Shown: positions 27,250-35,471, numbered from the stretch's first letter. The stretch: DNA of 64,000 nucleotides from Bacillus sp. S3 (GCF_005154805.1 NZ_CP039727.1:493501-557500); one strand, 5' to 3'. Translations and numbers: made by a program. Notes: a model not told the origin generated them from the sequence alone.

Positions 27250-27277
27250 GACATTATACCCTTATAGGTATAATGTC
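27250..27277. promoter_or_regulatory. Palindromic operator/promoter region (CsoR/CstR-like)
   Basis: GACATTATACC (27250-27260) and GGTATAATGTC (27267-27277) are perfect complements. The palindrome overlaps a possible promoter: TTGACA at 27248-27253 and TATAAT at 27269-27274, with a short 15-base spacer. The TATACCC...GGTATA core resembles operators of CsoR-family repressors. It lies 57 bases before the small selenoprotein gene. Confidence 0.55.
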
Positions 27278-27291
27278 AAAGTATGTATTCA

Positions 27292-27305
27292 TACCCTATT
27301 GGGTA
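27292..27305. promoter_or_regulatory. Second CsoR/CstR-like operator
   Basis: TACCC-TATT-GGGTA is a perfect palindrome of the type bound by CsoR-family persulfide or metal sensors (consensus with C runs, A/T centre, G runs). It lies between the promoter candidate and the ATG at 27334. No regulator gene is in the window. Confidence 0.55.
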
Positions 27306-27333
27306 ATAGGGGAATTAGTAAGGGGGTTTTATA

Positions 27334-27510
27334 ATGCCCGATAAAGAAAAACAAATCAAAGATTGTTCGACAACTGGTTCTTGAGGAATCAGCCGGCCAA
27401 AGGTTTCTGGAGATGGAAAAAAGGTTAAACGACCGTTTCCACTATGACCAGGAACGCTTGTATGGCTCCTGGCAGGAGTCATTTACCTGATTTATAAAGC
27501 GTTTAGTTGA
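27334..27510 (+). CDS. Putative small membrane selenoprotein with two in-frame TGA (Sec) codons
   Basis: Reading two TGA codons (27382 and 27445) as selenocysteine gives a coherent 58-residue protein: a polar start, C11-STTGS-U17-G, a basic glycine-rich middle (RPKVSGDGKKVKRPF), PL-U38-PG, and a C-terminal membrane helix (about 42-55, VWLLAGVIYLIY) ending at TGA 27508. The ATG follows AGGGGG with 7-base spacing. Only TGA, never TAA or TAG, interrupts the frame. A 7-bp hairpin with a GGC loop follows the second TGA at SECIS distance; the hairpin after the first TGA is weaker. The C-x5-U pattern suggests a redox-active or metal-binding pair outside the helix. I do not recognise a named family. 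The alternative is a decayed gene. Confidence 0.7.
27464..27480 (+). promoter_or_regulatory. Candidate bacterial SECIS hairpin after second TGA
   Basis: Bases 27464-27470 pair with 27474-27480 (7 bp, one G-U) around a GGC loop. The loop starts 23 bases after TGA 27445-27447. Bacterial SECIS elements need a hairpin with a loop G about this far from the UGA, so placement fits. Confidence 0.6.
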
Positions 27511-27582
27511 TTTTTTAACTTTCCTAAAGAAGAAAGGGGGGAGCCGGTAATAGAGGTTATCCAAATTGGTTCTTTCACCATT

Positions 27583-28437
27583 ATGATGAAATGGATTGTT
27601 CTTGGTTCCGCCATTGTGATCGGATTCATTTTTCTGAAACTATGGCTGCTGCGTTCACAAAAAAAAGAATCTGGTAAACAATTATTCGATTTAGCATTAA
27701 ACAGTGTTTTTTGGGGCTTTCTGATTTGGAAAGGCAGTCTGCTGTTACTGGAGCCGAAATTAATTATTGAAAGTCCAATGTCGTTATTGTATTTTACAGG
27801 AGGAACGAACGGATTCATTTTAGGAACGCTTGGTGCATTCATTTATTTCTTTGTTAAAGCCAGAAAATTAAGGATAACAAACCTTATAATTCTACAGTCC
27901 ACGGTTGTTTTTATTTTTGCCGTCATGATTGGGTATTTTTTAGTTAACCTCTTCTTGAATCATGATAAGCCGAAAGTGAATACAGCCGGCACAAAGACAG
28001 TAGAAATTGGTCTCCAAGAAGGTAATAAAGCACCTGATTTTCAATTAAAGACGTTAAACGGTACTGACGTTAAACTGTCTGATTTGCAAGGGAAAAAGGT
28101 CATTTTAAATTTCTGGGCAACCTGGTGTCCGCCCTGTAAAGCAGAAATCCCGCACATGCAGGATTTTTATGAATCAAGAGACAAAACCAAAGTGGAAATA
28201 CTCGCCATCAACTTAACCACATCAGAGAAAAATCCGGGAAATGTAAAGAAATTCGTGAAAGATAAAAACGTAACTTTTCCTGTTTTACTCGACAATGATG
28301 GGAATATAGGCGACCAATATCAAGCGATTACAATTCCAACAAGTTATCTGATTGATTCCCAAGGGATTGTTCGCAAGAAAATAGTCGGGCCAATGGATAA
28401 AGATATGATGAACCAATTAATAGAAAATGTTGATTGA
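27583..28437 (+). CDS. Membrane-tethered TlpA/ResA-like thioredoxin
   Basis: This is a thiol-disulfide oxidoreductase facing outside the membrane. The N-terminal 130 residues hold about four hydrophobic segments, followed by a linker and a redoxin domain (about 148-284) with the active site WATWCPPCK and the cis-Pro loop ITIPTSYLID. ATG 27583 lacks a ribosome site. A strong one (AAAGGGGGGAG, 27533-27543) sits upstream, with the in-frame ATA at 27550 at ideal spacing, so translation may start there at a non-standard codon and add 11 residues (EVIQIGSFTI). It lies between two selenoprotein genes and probably supplies or receives electrons for them; that is an inference. Confidence 0.88.
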   Translation: MMKWIVLGSAIVIGFIFLKLWLLRSQKKESGKQLFDLALNSVFWGFLIWKGSLLLLEPKLIIESPMSLLYFTGGTNGFILGTLGAFIYFFVKARKLRITNLIILQSTVVFIFAVMIGYFLVNLFLNHDKPKVNTAGTKTVEIGLQEGNKAPDFQLKTLNGTDVKLSDLQGKKVILNFWATWCPPCKAEIPHMQDFYESRDKTKVEILAINLTTSEKNPGNVKKFVKDKNVTFPVLLDNDGNIGDQYQAITIPTSYLIDSQGIVRKKIVGPMDKDMMNQLIENVD

Positions 28438-28483
28438 AGGCAATATTAACAGAAGCTATAAAAAAGGCAATGGAGGGTCTAAA

Positions 28484-28771
28484 ATGGTCAAAGTAACACA
28501 TGCTGCAATTTCAGCTATTACAAGCGAAGTTCAAGATGTCATCGATGAGGGTAAAAAGCCGCTGATCCGCTTTTCAATGGGCATTGGTTGAGGGGGCCCG
28601 CAGCTTCGTCTGACTCTGGAAGAGTCGGCTTTAGAAAATGATGAAATCACTGAGCAGGATGGAATCGGCTTTTTAGTAAATGAAAGAGATCAGGTATATT
28701 TTAATAATGTAAAGATTGACTATGTAAAGTCATTATTCGGGGGCGGACAGTTTACCGTGCTTCGTGTTTGA
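28484..28771 (+). CDS. HesB/IscA-like selenoprotein (in-frame TGA at codon 36)
   Basis: Reading TGA 28589-28591 as selenocysteine gives a 95-residue HesB/IscA-like protein: a helix start (HAAISAITSEVQDVIDEG), RFSMGIG-U36-GGPQLRLTLEES, then the beta-rich remainder ending FGGGQFTVLRV. HesB-like selenoproteins are an established prokaryotic family with U in this GxxUGGP position, and they lack the C-terminal Cys pair of IscA, as here. The ATG follows GGAGG at 7 bases. A strong hairpin with a GGA loop lies at 28610-28628. Without recoding, only a 35-residue stub would be made. The role is unknown; iron-sulfur or selenium/sulfur handling is plausible. A terminator follows. Confidence 0.85.
28610..28628 (+). 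promoter_or_regulatory. Candidate bacterial SECIS hairpin of the HesB-like gene
   Basis: CTGACTCT (28610-28617) pairs with AGAGTCGG (28621-28628), 8 bp with one T-G pair, around a GGA loop beginning 26 bases after the TGA. Spacing and loop G match bacterial SECIS requirements. It is within the coding frame, as expected in bacteria. Confidence 0.75.
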
Positions 28772-28775
28772 GTGA

Positions 28776-28800
28776 AAGGGCTATTTTAGCCCTTTTTTTA
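28776..28800 (+). terminator. Terminator of the selenoprotein cluster
   Basis: GGGCT (28778-28782) with flanking A bases pairs with AGCCC (28788-28792), followed by TTTTTTT. It lies a few bases after the HesB-like stop. Confidence 0.8.
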
Positions 28801-28805
28801 TATTC

Positions 28806-29003
28806 TTTGATGATGACCAACTTCCCTATAAAAGCGGGGGACCCAGAGAGATCGATTTCCTTTATACTCCGGAAGACTTCCTGCAAACATTTTCGGATTG
28901 GCGGGTTGTTCATTTCTTCATGGGTGAAGCTATTCGACATGAGGGAGAATTGCATACCGGCTTGGCACATGTTATTCAATTTGCTGGCCAAAAACCGGAA
29001 TAA
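28806..29003 (+). pseudogene. C-terminal remnant of a SAM methyltransferase gene
   Basis: One frame reads QLPYKSGGPREIDFLYTPE, then VVHFFMGEAIRHEGEL and VIQFAGQKPE before a TAA at 29001. It resembles the end of TehB-like class I methyltransferases (QLxYxSGGP, LY, E-x-E, G-x-H-x-G, V-R/Q-F-x-G-K). There is no start and no SAM-binding region; the upstream part is lost and abuts the selenoprotein terminator. Confidence 0.6.
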
Positions 29004-29083
29004 AAATCACTTACAGAGAATTAGCCAGAGGACTGGTCGGCGTATAACTATAATAAGAATAATGAAGTTACTTCGAAAACATT

Positions 29084-29122
29084 GAGCTGCCTGTGAGAAA
29101 GTTCCGGGCAGCTTTTTAGTAT
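29084..29122 (+). terminator. Terminator AGCTGCC/GGGCAGCT
   Basis: AGCTGCC pairs with GGGCAGCT across a loop of about 15 bases, followed by TTTTTAG. It belonged to the lost methyltransferase gene. Confidence 0.65.
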
Positions 29123-29269
29123 GAAAATTCATTGGGAACATCCCCCTTAACAAACACAATGTTGAAAAAATAGCAGCATGTCTATTATACTAGAAAAAAT
29201 TGGATAGAATAAGCAAATCGAAAAGAGTATAAACAAAGAAAGAGAATGGTAAAGGGGGGAAACACAGTT

Positions 29270-31345
29270 ATGATCCCAGCAAAAATAGATCCAATATCAA
29301 TCACTCCAATTAGAGAAAAAGGCGTGGAGTCTATCCTCGATTGGTTCGAACGGCATAAACAAACGTTCTATATACTTGGATGGTCCTATCTGAGTAATCA
29401 GCAGCAAATGGAAGAGCTTTTTTACCAGTCTATTGTTAAAATCCACAAGGAGTTACCCCGATTTAAAAGTGAAACATCATTCGAAACGTGGGTTACGTCC
29501 ATTTTTATACATATCTGCCGGGAGATTGCTAATGATAGCAGTTTACAAGCTTCAGAGGAAAGTGAACAACAGAAGAATTTATTTAAAGCACTTGATCAAT
29601 TAAAAGAGTACGAGAAAGAAGCGATCGTCCTTACATATGTAAAAGGACTCTCTCATGGGGAAACGGCACAACTTCTTCAGGTTTCAGTGGAAAAGATAAA
29701 AGAGCTTTTGTTTTCCGGAATCCAGTTAATTAAAAAAGAAATGGGGTTCGGATTACCCTTCAATGGCTGTAAGGAGTATCATAAGGATTATATCGATTAC
29801 TTAGAGAAAACCCTGGATCGGTCGAAAAAGATTGGATTTGAGAAACATATTTATCATTGTCAAGACTGTCAGGAGGATTTGGCAACATTCCAGGATGTCA
29901 TGTTAACCATGTCAAATCTTACTGAAGGGATAGAGGATTTCCATGTGCCATCTGACTTCATGGAGAATGTTAAAGCCAGGCTGGCCGAAAAGGAAAAGCA
30001 CAGACAACTGAAGAACAAGAAACGAAAAAGAATGGGGACTGTATTTGCGAGTGTTTTCGCATTATTAGTAGGTATAGAAGTCTTAACAGGGGCATTTACG
30101 AACATCTACTATTCATGGACAGAAGAGGATCAAGAGCTTCGTGCCTATCTGCAACAGGACCTGGGTGAACGGCTGAACTTGGAAGCAGAAAACAATGGAG
30201 TCAAAATTAAGATCAAGAGCGCGATTGCTGACGATGTTCAGACGCTTCTTTTTTATGAAATAGAAGATACAGCTGAAGACAATCAATATGTGATAAATAA
30301 TTATGAAGGTATTTCTGTGGAGAACGAATATGACATCATGAACAGTAACGCAAATCAAATGTATTATCCTCCTGACCTTGAATCGGAAGTGAATAACGAA
30401 AAAAAGAACGTGTTTCAAGGGAAGATTAGTCTACTGCCGCTCTCAAAGGAAAAGGGGACAATCAAACTTAAGATCACACAGCTTCAGAAATTGATTGGTG
30501 ATCCCTCTGACCGAAATAGTTTGAGAGCTTACGAGAACATGGAATATGGAACAGGGGAGTGGAGCTTCGAGATCCCTGTAACAAAACAGCCCTCTATTGA
30601 ATATGCATTGGATGATGAAACAGAAGTCGAGGGGGTCCCGATTCGATTTGATAAATTAACGATTGCTCCAACAGCGACGATTCTGCAATATAGTATTAAT
30701 CATGCCCAGTCAGGAAAACGGATTAATTTTCTCAATTTTGACAATCTAGAAGTGAACAATAAGAAAGTAAAAGCGGATTTGTATGGCAACTCTTTTTTAG
30801 AGTCACCTCTAGACATGAATTGGAGCTCTTTTCAAGCACATTTTAATCCTCTTTTTGGAGAAAAGCCAAAAGAGGTTAACGTTCAATTCGGATCAATCTA
30901 TTTAACTATTGAGGACCCAAAAACCATTATACTCGATGCTGCTCAGGAATATCCCCAAACCTTTGAATATTCAGGAAGTACAATCTCTATCGACAAGGTG
31001 GAAGTTGGACTGCCTTCCAAAGTTGTCATCAGCAATCATAATATTGAGAAACGGGCATATGAGTCGCTTCAATTCAACATTATGGGTGAAGGGGAGAATG
31101 CAACTACCTCAATGGAGATGAATTCTGAAGGAGTGCTCGTCGATAAAAACGGGACTGAATACAATATGGATATAAACCCTGTCCCGTATGAGGAAATCGA
31201 GCAGCCACGTTATTTGCTTACTGTTCAAGGTTTGGAGTTACGCAGTGACAATGCTGGAGAGAAAGTGATTCCGACAAGACTGGAGATTTACGGATATAAT
31301 ACAACGAAGTATTTGGATGATGTTGTGAAGATTTCGTTGGAATAA
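29270..31345 (+). CDS. ECF-type sigma factor fused to anti-sigma factor with DUF4179-like domain
   Basis: Residues about 20-85 resemble sigma-70 region 2 and about 97-150 region 4 (a helix-turn-helix, LSHGETAQLLQVSVEKIKEL). Residues 167-200 form a zf-HC2 anti-sigma zinc motif ending H196-C197-x2-C200. One membrane helix (about 255-277) and an extracellular region of about 400 residues follow, resembling the DUF4179-type domain of Bacillus anti-sigma factors. Normally sigma and anti-sigma are separate genes; here they are one 691-residue chain. ATG 29270 lies 10 bases after AAAGGGGGG; an upstream ATG (29246) is possible. Release of the sigma part would need proteolysis or a conformational change. 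Confidence 0.82.
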   Translation: MIPAKIDPISITPIREKGVESILDWFERHKQTFYILGWSYLSNQQQMEELFYQSIVKIHKELPRFKSETSFETWVTSIFIHICREIANDSSLQASEESEQQKNLFKALDQLKEYEKEAIVLTYVKGLSHGETAQLLQVSVEKIKELLFSGIQLIKKEMGFGLPFNGCKEYHKDYIDYLEKTLDRSKKIGFEKHIYHCQDCQEDLATFQDVMLTMSNLTEGIEDFHVPSDFMENVKARLAEKEKHRQLKNKKRKRMGTVFASVFALLVGIEVLTGAFTNIYYSWTEEDQELRAYLQQDLGERLNLEAENNGVKIKIKSAIADDVQTLLFYEIEDTAEDNQYVINNYEGISVENEYDIMNSNANQMYYPPDLESEVNNEKKNVFQGKISLLPLSKEKGTIKLKITQLQKLIGDPSDRNSLRAYENMEYGTGEWSFEIPVTKQPSIEYALDDETEVEGVPIRFDKLTIAPTATILQYSINHAQSGKRINFLNFDNLEVNNKKVKADLYGNSFLESPLDMNWSSFQAHFNPLFGEKPKEVNVQFGSIYLTIEDPKTIILDAAQEYPQTFEYSGSTISIDKVEVGLPSKVVISNHNIEKRAYESLQFNIMGEGENATTSMEMNSEGVLVDKNGTEYNMDINPVPYEEIEQPRYLLTVQGLELRSDNAGEKVIPTRLEIYGYNTTKYLDDVVKISLE

Positions 31346-31591
31346 ATAAACTAGTTCTAAACCGACCCTGATTTCGTTAAAAAATCTTTAGCGAATTCTG
31401 GGTCTTTTCATATCCAAACCTTGCCGCTCCAGTTTTTCTTCGATTTTGTCTTTTTCAAAGCTTAGCAAATCTTTATTATTAATACAAAAAAATGTAAAAA
31501 AACAGGCGCCTGTATTTGTTGCATATTCGTTGTTAATGTTACTTAATTTATGTTATTATCGAGTTATGTAACATGTTCTAGGAGGCTTCCT

Positions 31592-32155
31592 ATGGAGTTT
31601 GTTAATCCTATTAGAGATATAGAAAATATCAATGCTATAAAGGATATATTAAGGAAACATTCACAAAGAGATTTATTACTTTTTGTTTTTGGAATTAATA
31701 CGGGAATTAGAGTAAGTGATTTACTTTCAATAAAGGTTACTGATATATGGGACGGAGAGAGAGTAAAGGAGTTTTTATATTTAAGGGATGAGAAAAGTGA
31801 CGAAACAAGTGCTCACTATATTAATCATGTTGTTCAAGGTGAGTTAGAGAAATATTTATCTATTCATGATTTTAATGAAAGTGATTATCTGTTTAGATCA
31901 AAAAAGAGTAATCAACCGATTACTCGACAGCAGGCTTATCGAATTATTCATAATGCTGCAAAAGAGGTTGGGATACCAGATAATATAGGTATGCATACGC
32001 TGAGAAAAACATTTGGGTATCACGCATATCGAAAGGGGATCGCGATTTCCATTTTAATGAGAATTTATCATCATCACTCCCCTTCTGAAACATTAAAGTA
32101 TATAGGAATAGATAAACATGATAAGCAACTTGTTAAAGTAGATGTGAATTTATGA
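31592..32155 (+). CDS. Stand-alone tyrosine recombinase catalytic domain
   Basis: This is a 187-residue site-specific recombinase/integrase lacking the N-terminal core-binding domain of XerC/D. The catalytic set is visible: Arg in GINTGIRVSDLL (about residue 35), HTLR (H-x2-R) near 141-144, a later His in HHHSPSE, and the nucleophile Tyr in TLKYIGI. I chose the ATG at 31592, since AGGAGG lies 7 bases before it; the frame upstream is not conserved-looking. Similar short integrases occur singly in Bacillus chromosomes. No phage genes or attachment sites are seen nearby. Confidence 0.85.
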   Translation: MEFVNPIRDIENINAIKDILRKHSQRDLLLFVFGINTGIRVSDLLSIKVTDIWDGERVKEFLYLRDEKSDETSAHYINHVVQGELEKYLSIHDFNESDYLFRSKKSNQPITRQQAYRIIHNAAKEVGIPDNIGMHTLRKTFGYHAYRKGIAISILMRIYHHHSPSETLKYIGIDKHDKQLVKVDVNL

Positions 32156-32177
32156 GCATATTAAAGAGAATTAAAAA

Positions 32178-32200
32178 ACCTCCACTATATTGTGGAGGAG
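32178..32200. terminator. Terminator between recombinase and stress-protein genes
   Basis: CCTCCAC pairs with GTGGAGG across TATATT. On the minus strand it runs into TTTTTT, serving the gene ending at 32208; it may also stop the recombinase transcript. Confidence 0.75.
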
Positions 32201-32207
32201 GCAACTC

Positions 32208-32900
32208 TTATAAGTAATCATCATCAGAAGATAAGTTTGTATCCATTTGAACATTTGTTAAGTCTTTAACAATATCATCATTCACTTGAACTTGTAATGT
32301 TTCCTTGTCTTTCATAAATTTGAAGATACCGTTATTAAAGTCAGTTCCAAATTCCTTAAAGAAAATCCCTTCAAATACTATATCCTTTGTGTGTTTAAAG
32401 ACAAGGAGGTAGTGATCGTGCTCCTTAACCAGATATGCACGTACACCTTTTTCAAAATGTCTATCAGGATTTTTTAGATAACGAGATACAGAAATGATAT
32501 GAAGATCAACAAATGGAATTTCACGTAATAAGGAGTTAATAATAGACCCCTTCGCAATTTGTTCCCAACGACTTTGAGCAGTTTGACCGAGAATAATCTG
32601 CGTAATATTCTTTTCTCTTGCAACCTCTGCAATCACTTTTGAGATTGGTCTTTTTTCATTATCCTTAATAATAAATGCTTCGGCACTATGCTGGTCAGCT
32701 AATTGTTTCCATCTGGAAATATAATTCGTCTTTTCTGCATCCAAATCATCAAATGGTGCAGGGTCGACGGTAAGGATATAAAGAGGACAATCAAGCATAT
32801 TAGCAATTTTACAGCCGCGTTGAATGAGACGTTCACCATTGGGACCATAATATACACATACAAGGATGCTTTCATCCATACGTTCTTTTATTTTCTTCAT
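32208..32900 (-). CDS. Universal stress protein / KdpD-USP-like protein
   Basis: This is a 230-residue cytosolic protein. Residues 8-140 show the USP fold: ILVCVYYGPNGERLIQRG, a central PISKVIAEVAREKNITQIILGQ and a SIINSLLREIPFVDLHIIS ending, like the USP domain of KdpD. The C-terminal 80 residues are not recognised and may be a sensing or partner domain. The start at 32900 is preferred over 32918 because GAGGTG lies 8 bases before it. It diverges from the mrp operon with about 150 bases between, which suggests a role in ion or pH homeostasis control; that is only inferred from position. Confidence 0.82.
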   Translation of the reverse strand: MKKIKERMDESILVCVYYGPNGERLIQRGCKIANMLDCPLYILTVDPAPFDDLDAEKTNYISRWKQLADQHSAEAFIIKDNEKRPISKVIAEVAREKNITQIILGQTAQSRWEQIAKGSIINSLLREIPFVDLHIISVSRYLKNPDRHFEKGVRAYLVKEHDHYLLVFKHTKDIVFEGIFFKEFGTDFNNGIFKFMKDKETLQVQVNDDIVKDLTNVQMDTNLSSDDDYL

Positions 32901-33053
32901 TATTAGTTCACCTCGCAATGGCTGTGAATTAACTACAAATTAATAACATAATTGAATAAACTATGTATGACTATACCCCATGGTGTCCTATCAGTCAATT
33001 TAATTAATAACTCTATACTATTACTGTATACCACAATAAAAGGAGGGGACCCG

Positions 33054-35471
33054 ATGTCTTGGTTACACATGATGATTTTACTACCATTTATCTTTGCACT
33101 AGTGGTGCCGTACGTATATAAGAAATTCAACCCGCGCTTTCATACGGGGTGGTTTGTCCTCGTAATACCGTTGGTGATATTTATTCACCTTTTAACCTTT
33201 ATTCCCCAAATTTCTCTAGGAAATTCAGTCACTTCAACTGTTCCGTGGCTTCCGTCTTATCATATTAACTTTACGACGTATGTTGATGGGTTAAGTCTTG
33301 TTTTTGGACTATTAATTGCAGGAATTGGAGCACTGGTCATCCTCTATTCCATTTACTATATGTCAAAGCATCGCGAAGCACTTCATAATTTTTATGTGTA
33401 TTTGCTGTTGTTTATGGGAGCGATGCTTGGTCTAGTCTTTTCTGATAATATTTTTGTTCTCTATGTTTTCTGGGAAACGACCAGTGTATCGTCTTTCTTA
33501 TTAATTGCCTACTGGTATGAACGTGAAAAATCTCGGTATGGTGCTCAAAAATCGCTCTTGATTACCATATTTGGCGGGCTTGCGATGCTAGCAGGTTTCA
33601 TTATGCTTTCATTGATGACGGATACGAATAGTATTCGTGAAATGATCCGTAATGCAGTCGGGATTCCATCCCATTCATTGTTTATTCCAGCGATGATTTT
33701 AGTGTTAATCGGAGCATTTACAAAGTCAGCGCAGTTTCCATTCAGTATATGGTTACCGGATGCGATGGAGGCACCTACTCCAATTAGCGCTTATTTACAT
33801 TCGGCCACAATGGTGAAAGCAGGTATCTATTTAGTTGCCCGTTTTACCCCGATTTTCGGTGGAACAGCTGAATGGTTTTGGCTGGTATCCGGAGTAGGAA
33901 TCATAACTTTATTATATGGATCCGTGAATGCAGTGAGGCAAACAGATTTAAAGGCGTTGCTGGCCTATTCAACCATTAGCCAATTAGGATTAATTATGAG
34001 CCTTCTTGGATTAGGTTCTGCTGCATTGTATTACGGGATTGGAAATGATTCCTCCGTATATGCTGTAGCAATATTTGCGGCCATATTCCACTTGGTCAAT
34101 CATTCTACATTTAAAGGCTGTCTGTTTATGGTAGTTGGGATTATTGACCATGAGACGGGAACGCGTGATATACGGAGGCTGGGGGGATTGATGCATCTGA
34201 TGCCAATAACCTTTACCCTTACTGTGATCGGCAGTTTTGCCATGGCAGGTCTTCCTCCATTTAATGGCTTTTTAAGCAAGGAGATGTTTTTCACAGCGGT
34301 AGTAAATGCTTCGAACATGACTGTGTTTAATGCTGACCATATTGGACTTGCGATACCAATAATTGCCTGGGTTGCGAGTGTGTTTACGTTTGTATATAGC
34401 ATGGTTCTTGTATTTAAAACATTTAGAGGGAAAAATAAGCCTGAAAAACTAGGTAAGGTTGTGCATGAGCCGCCGATCGGGATGTTGGTTTCCCCGTTTG
34501 TTCTCGGTTCTCTTGTCATTATTATATTCTTTTTTCCAAATGTACTGTCAAAATATCTTTTAAAACCGGCTTGGTATGCTGTATTGCCAACGCTTGCTAA
34601 TGCAGGGGAACTGAAAGTGAAAATAAGTCCCTGGCACGGGTGGAATACGGAGCTGTTTATGACCATTGGAGTCATCATCATTGGCACTTTGTTGTACATT
34701 TATTTAAGAAAATGGTATCGAGTATATCGTTTCTATCCAGAAAATCTAACGTTAAATAATCTATATAATTTCAGTTTAGAAAGAATGGAGAATATATCGG
34801 GATCACTAACAAATAAATATATGACGGGGTTTATCCGCGATTATTTAGTATATATATTTGCGTTTATCATAGTTGTTGTTGGCGGTGCGATGTGGTTATT
34901 TGATGGATTTTCGTTTGACCCCTCTAATGATGCACCAGTTAATCTTTTTGAAACGGGGTTAGTGGTTGCGATGGTCATTGCTGCTTTAACCGTTCTCGTT
35001 TCAAAAAACAGGCTGACCGCCATCGTTGCTGTTGGGGCACTGGGCTTTCTTGTTTCATTTTTCTTCGTTCTATTTCGAGCGCCTGATTTGGCCCTTACCC
35101 AATTGGTTGTAGAGACGGTTACAACGGCCCTTTTCTTGTTGTGTTTCTATCATTTGCCGCAGTTACGGAAGGAAATCAGTCGTGTACGGTTTAAAGCAGT
35201 CAATGCACTCATCTCCATCGGTGTTGGTGTGGCCGTTACCATCATTGCTTTATCTGCAAATGGAAATCGGTTATTTGAATCCATTTCAGGCTTTTATGAA
35301 AACTCTTATGAACTGGCAGGTGCAAAAAATATCGTAAATGCCATCCTTGTTGATTTTCGTGGGATTGATACCATGCTGGAGATTCTTGTATTAACTATTG
35401 CCGGTCTAGGTGTATATTCATTAATCAAGCTTAGATTACCAGGGAGGGATAAAAATGAAGGAGCCGAATGA
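33054..35471 (+). CDS. mrpA: Na+/H+ antiporter subunit MrpA
   Basis: MrpA is the large subunit of the Mrp multi-subunit Na+/H+ antiporter, related to complex I NuoL. At 805 residues with about 20 membrane segments it is full length. The NuoL-like core includes FVLYVFWETTSVSSFLL, IGAFTKSAQFPFSIWLPDAM and ATMVKAGIYLVAR (with the conserved Glu and Lys residues); the C-terminal part holds the MrpA-specific domain. I chose ATG 33054 for its AAAAGGAGGGGACCCG site. It is first in the mrpABCDEFG operon and its end overlaps mrpB by 17 bases. The complex supports alkali and salt tolerance. Confidence 0.96.
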   Translation: MSWLHMMILLPFIFALVVPYVYKKFNPRFHTGWFVLVIPLVIFIHLLTFIPQISLGNSVTSTVPWLPSYHINFTTYVDGLSLVFGLLIAGIGALVILYSIYYMSKHREALHNFYVYLLLFMGAMLGLVFSDNIFVLYVFWETTSVSSFLLIAYWYEREKSRYGAQKSLLITIFGGLAMLAGFIMLSLMTDTNSIREMIRNAVGIPSHSLFIPAMILVLIGAFTKSAQFPFSIWLPDAMEAPTPISAYLHSATMVKAGIYLVARFTPIFGGTAEWFWLVSGVGIITLLYGSVNAVRQTDLKALLAYSTISQLGLIMSLLGLGSAALYYGIGNDSSVYAVAIFAAIFHLVNHSTFKGCLFMVVGIIDHETGTRDIRRLGGLMHLMPITFTLTVIGSFAMAGLPPFNGFLSKEMFFTAVVNASNMTVFNADHIGLAIPIIAWVASVFTFVYSMVLVFKTFRGKNKPEKLGKVVHEPPIGMLVSPFVLGSLVIIIFFFPNVLSKYLLKPAWYAVLPTLANAGELKVKISPWHGWNTELFMTIGVIIIGTLLYIYLRKWYRVYRFYPENLTLNNLYNFSLERMENISGSLTNKYMTGFIRDYLVYIFAFIIVVVGGAMWLFDGFSFDPSNDAPVNLFETGLVVAMVIAALTVLVSKNRLTAIVAVGALGFLVSFFFVLFRAPDLALTQLVVETVTTALFLLCFYHLPQLRKEISRVRFKAVNALISIGVGVAVTIIALSANGNRLFESISGFYENSYELAGAKNIVNAILVDFRGIDTMLEILVLTIAGLGVYSLIKLRLPGRDKNEGAE

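Noticed and set aside
27334..28771. Genome-wide reassignment of TGA (e.g. to Trp or Cys)
   Set aside because: Many genes in the window end normally at TGA, so only local recoding fits.
31592..32155. Prophage or integrative element around the tyrosine recombinase
   Set aside because: No phage or conjugation genes nearby and no flanking direct repeats found by eye; treated as a lone recombinase.
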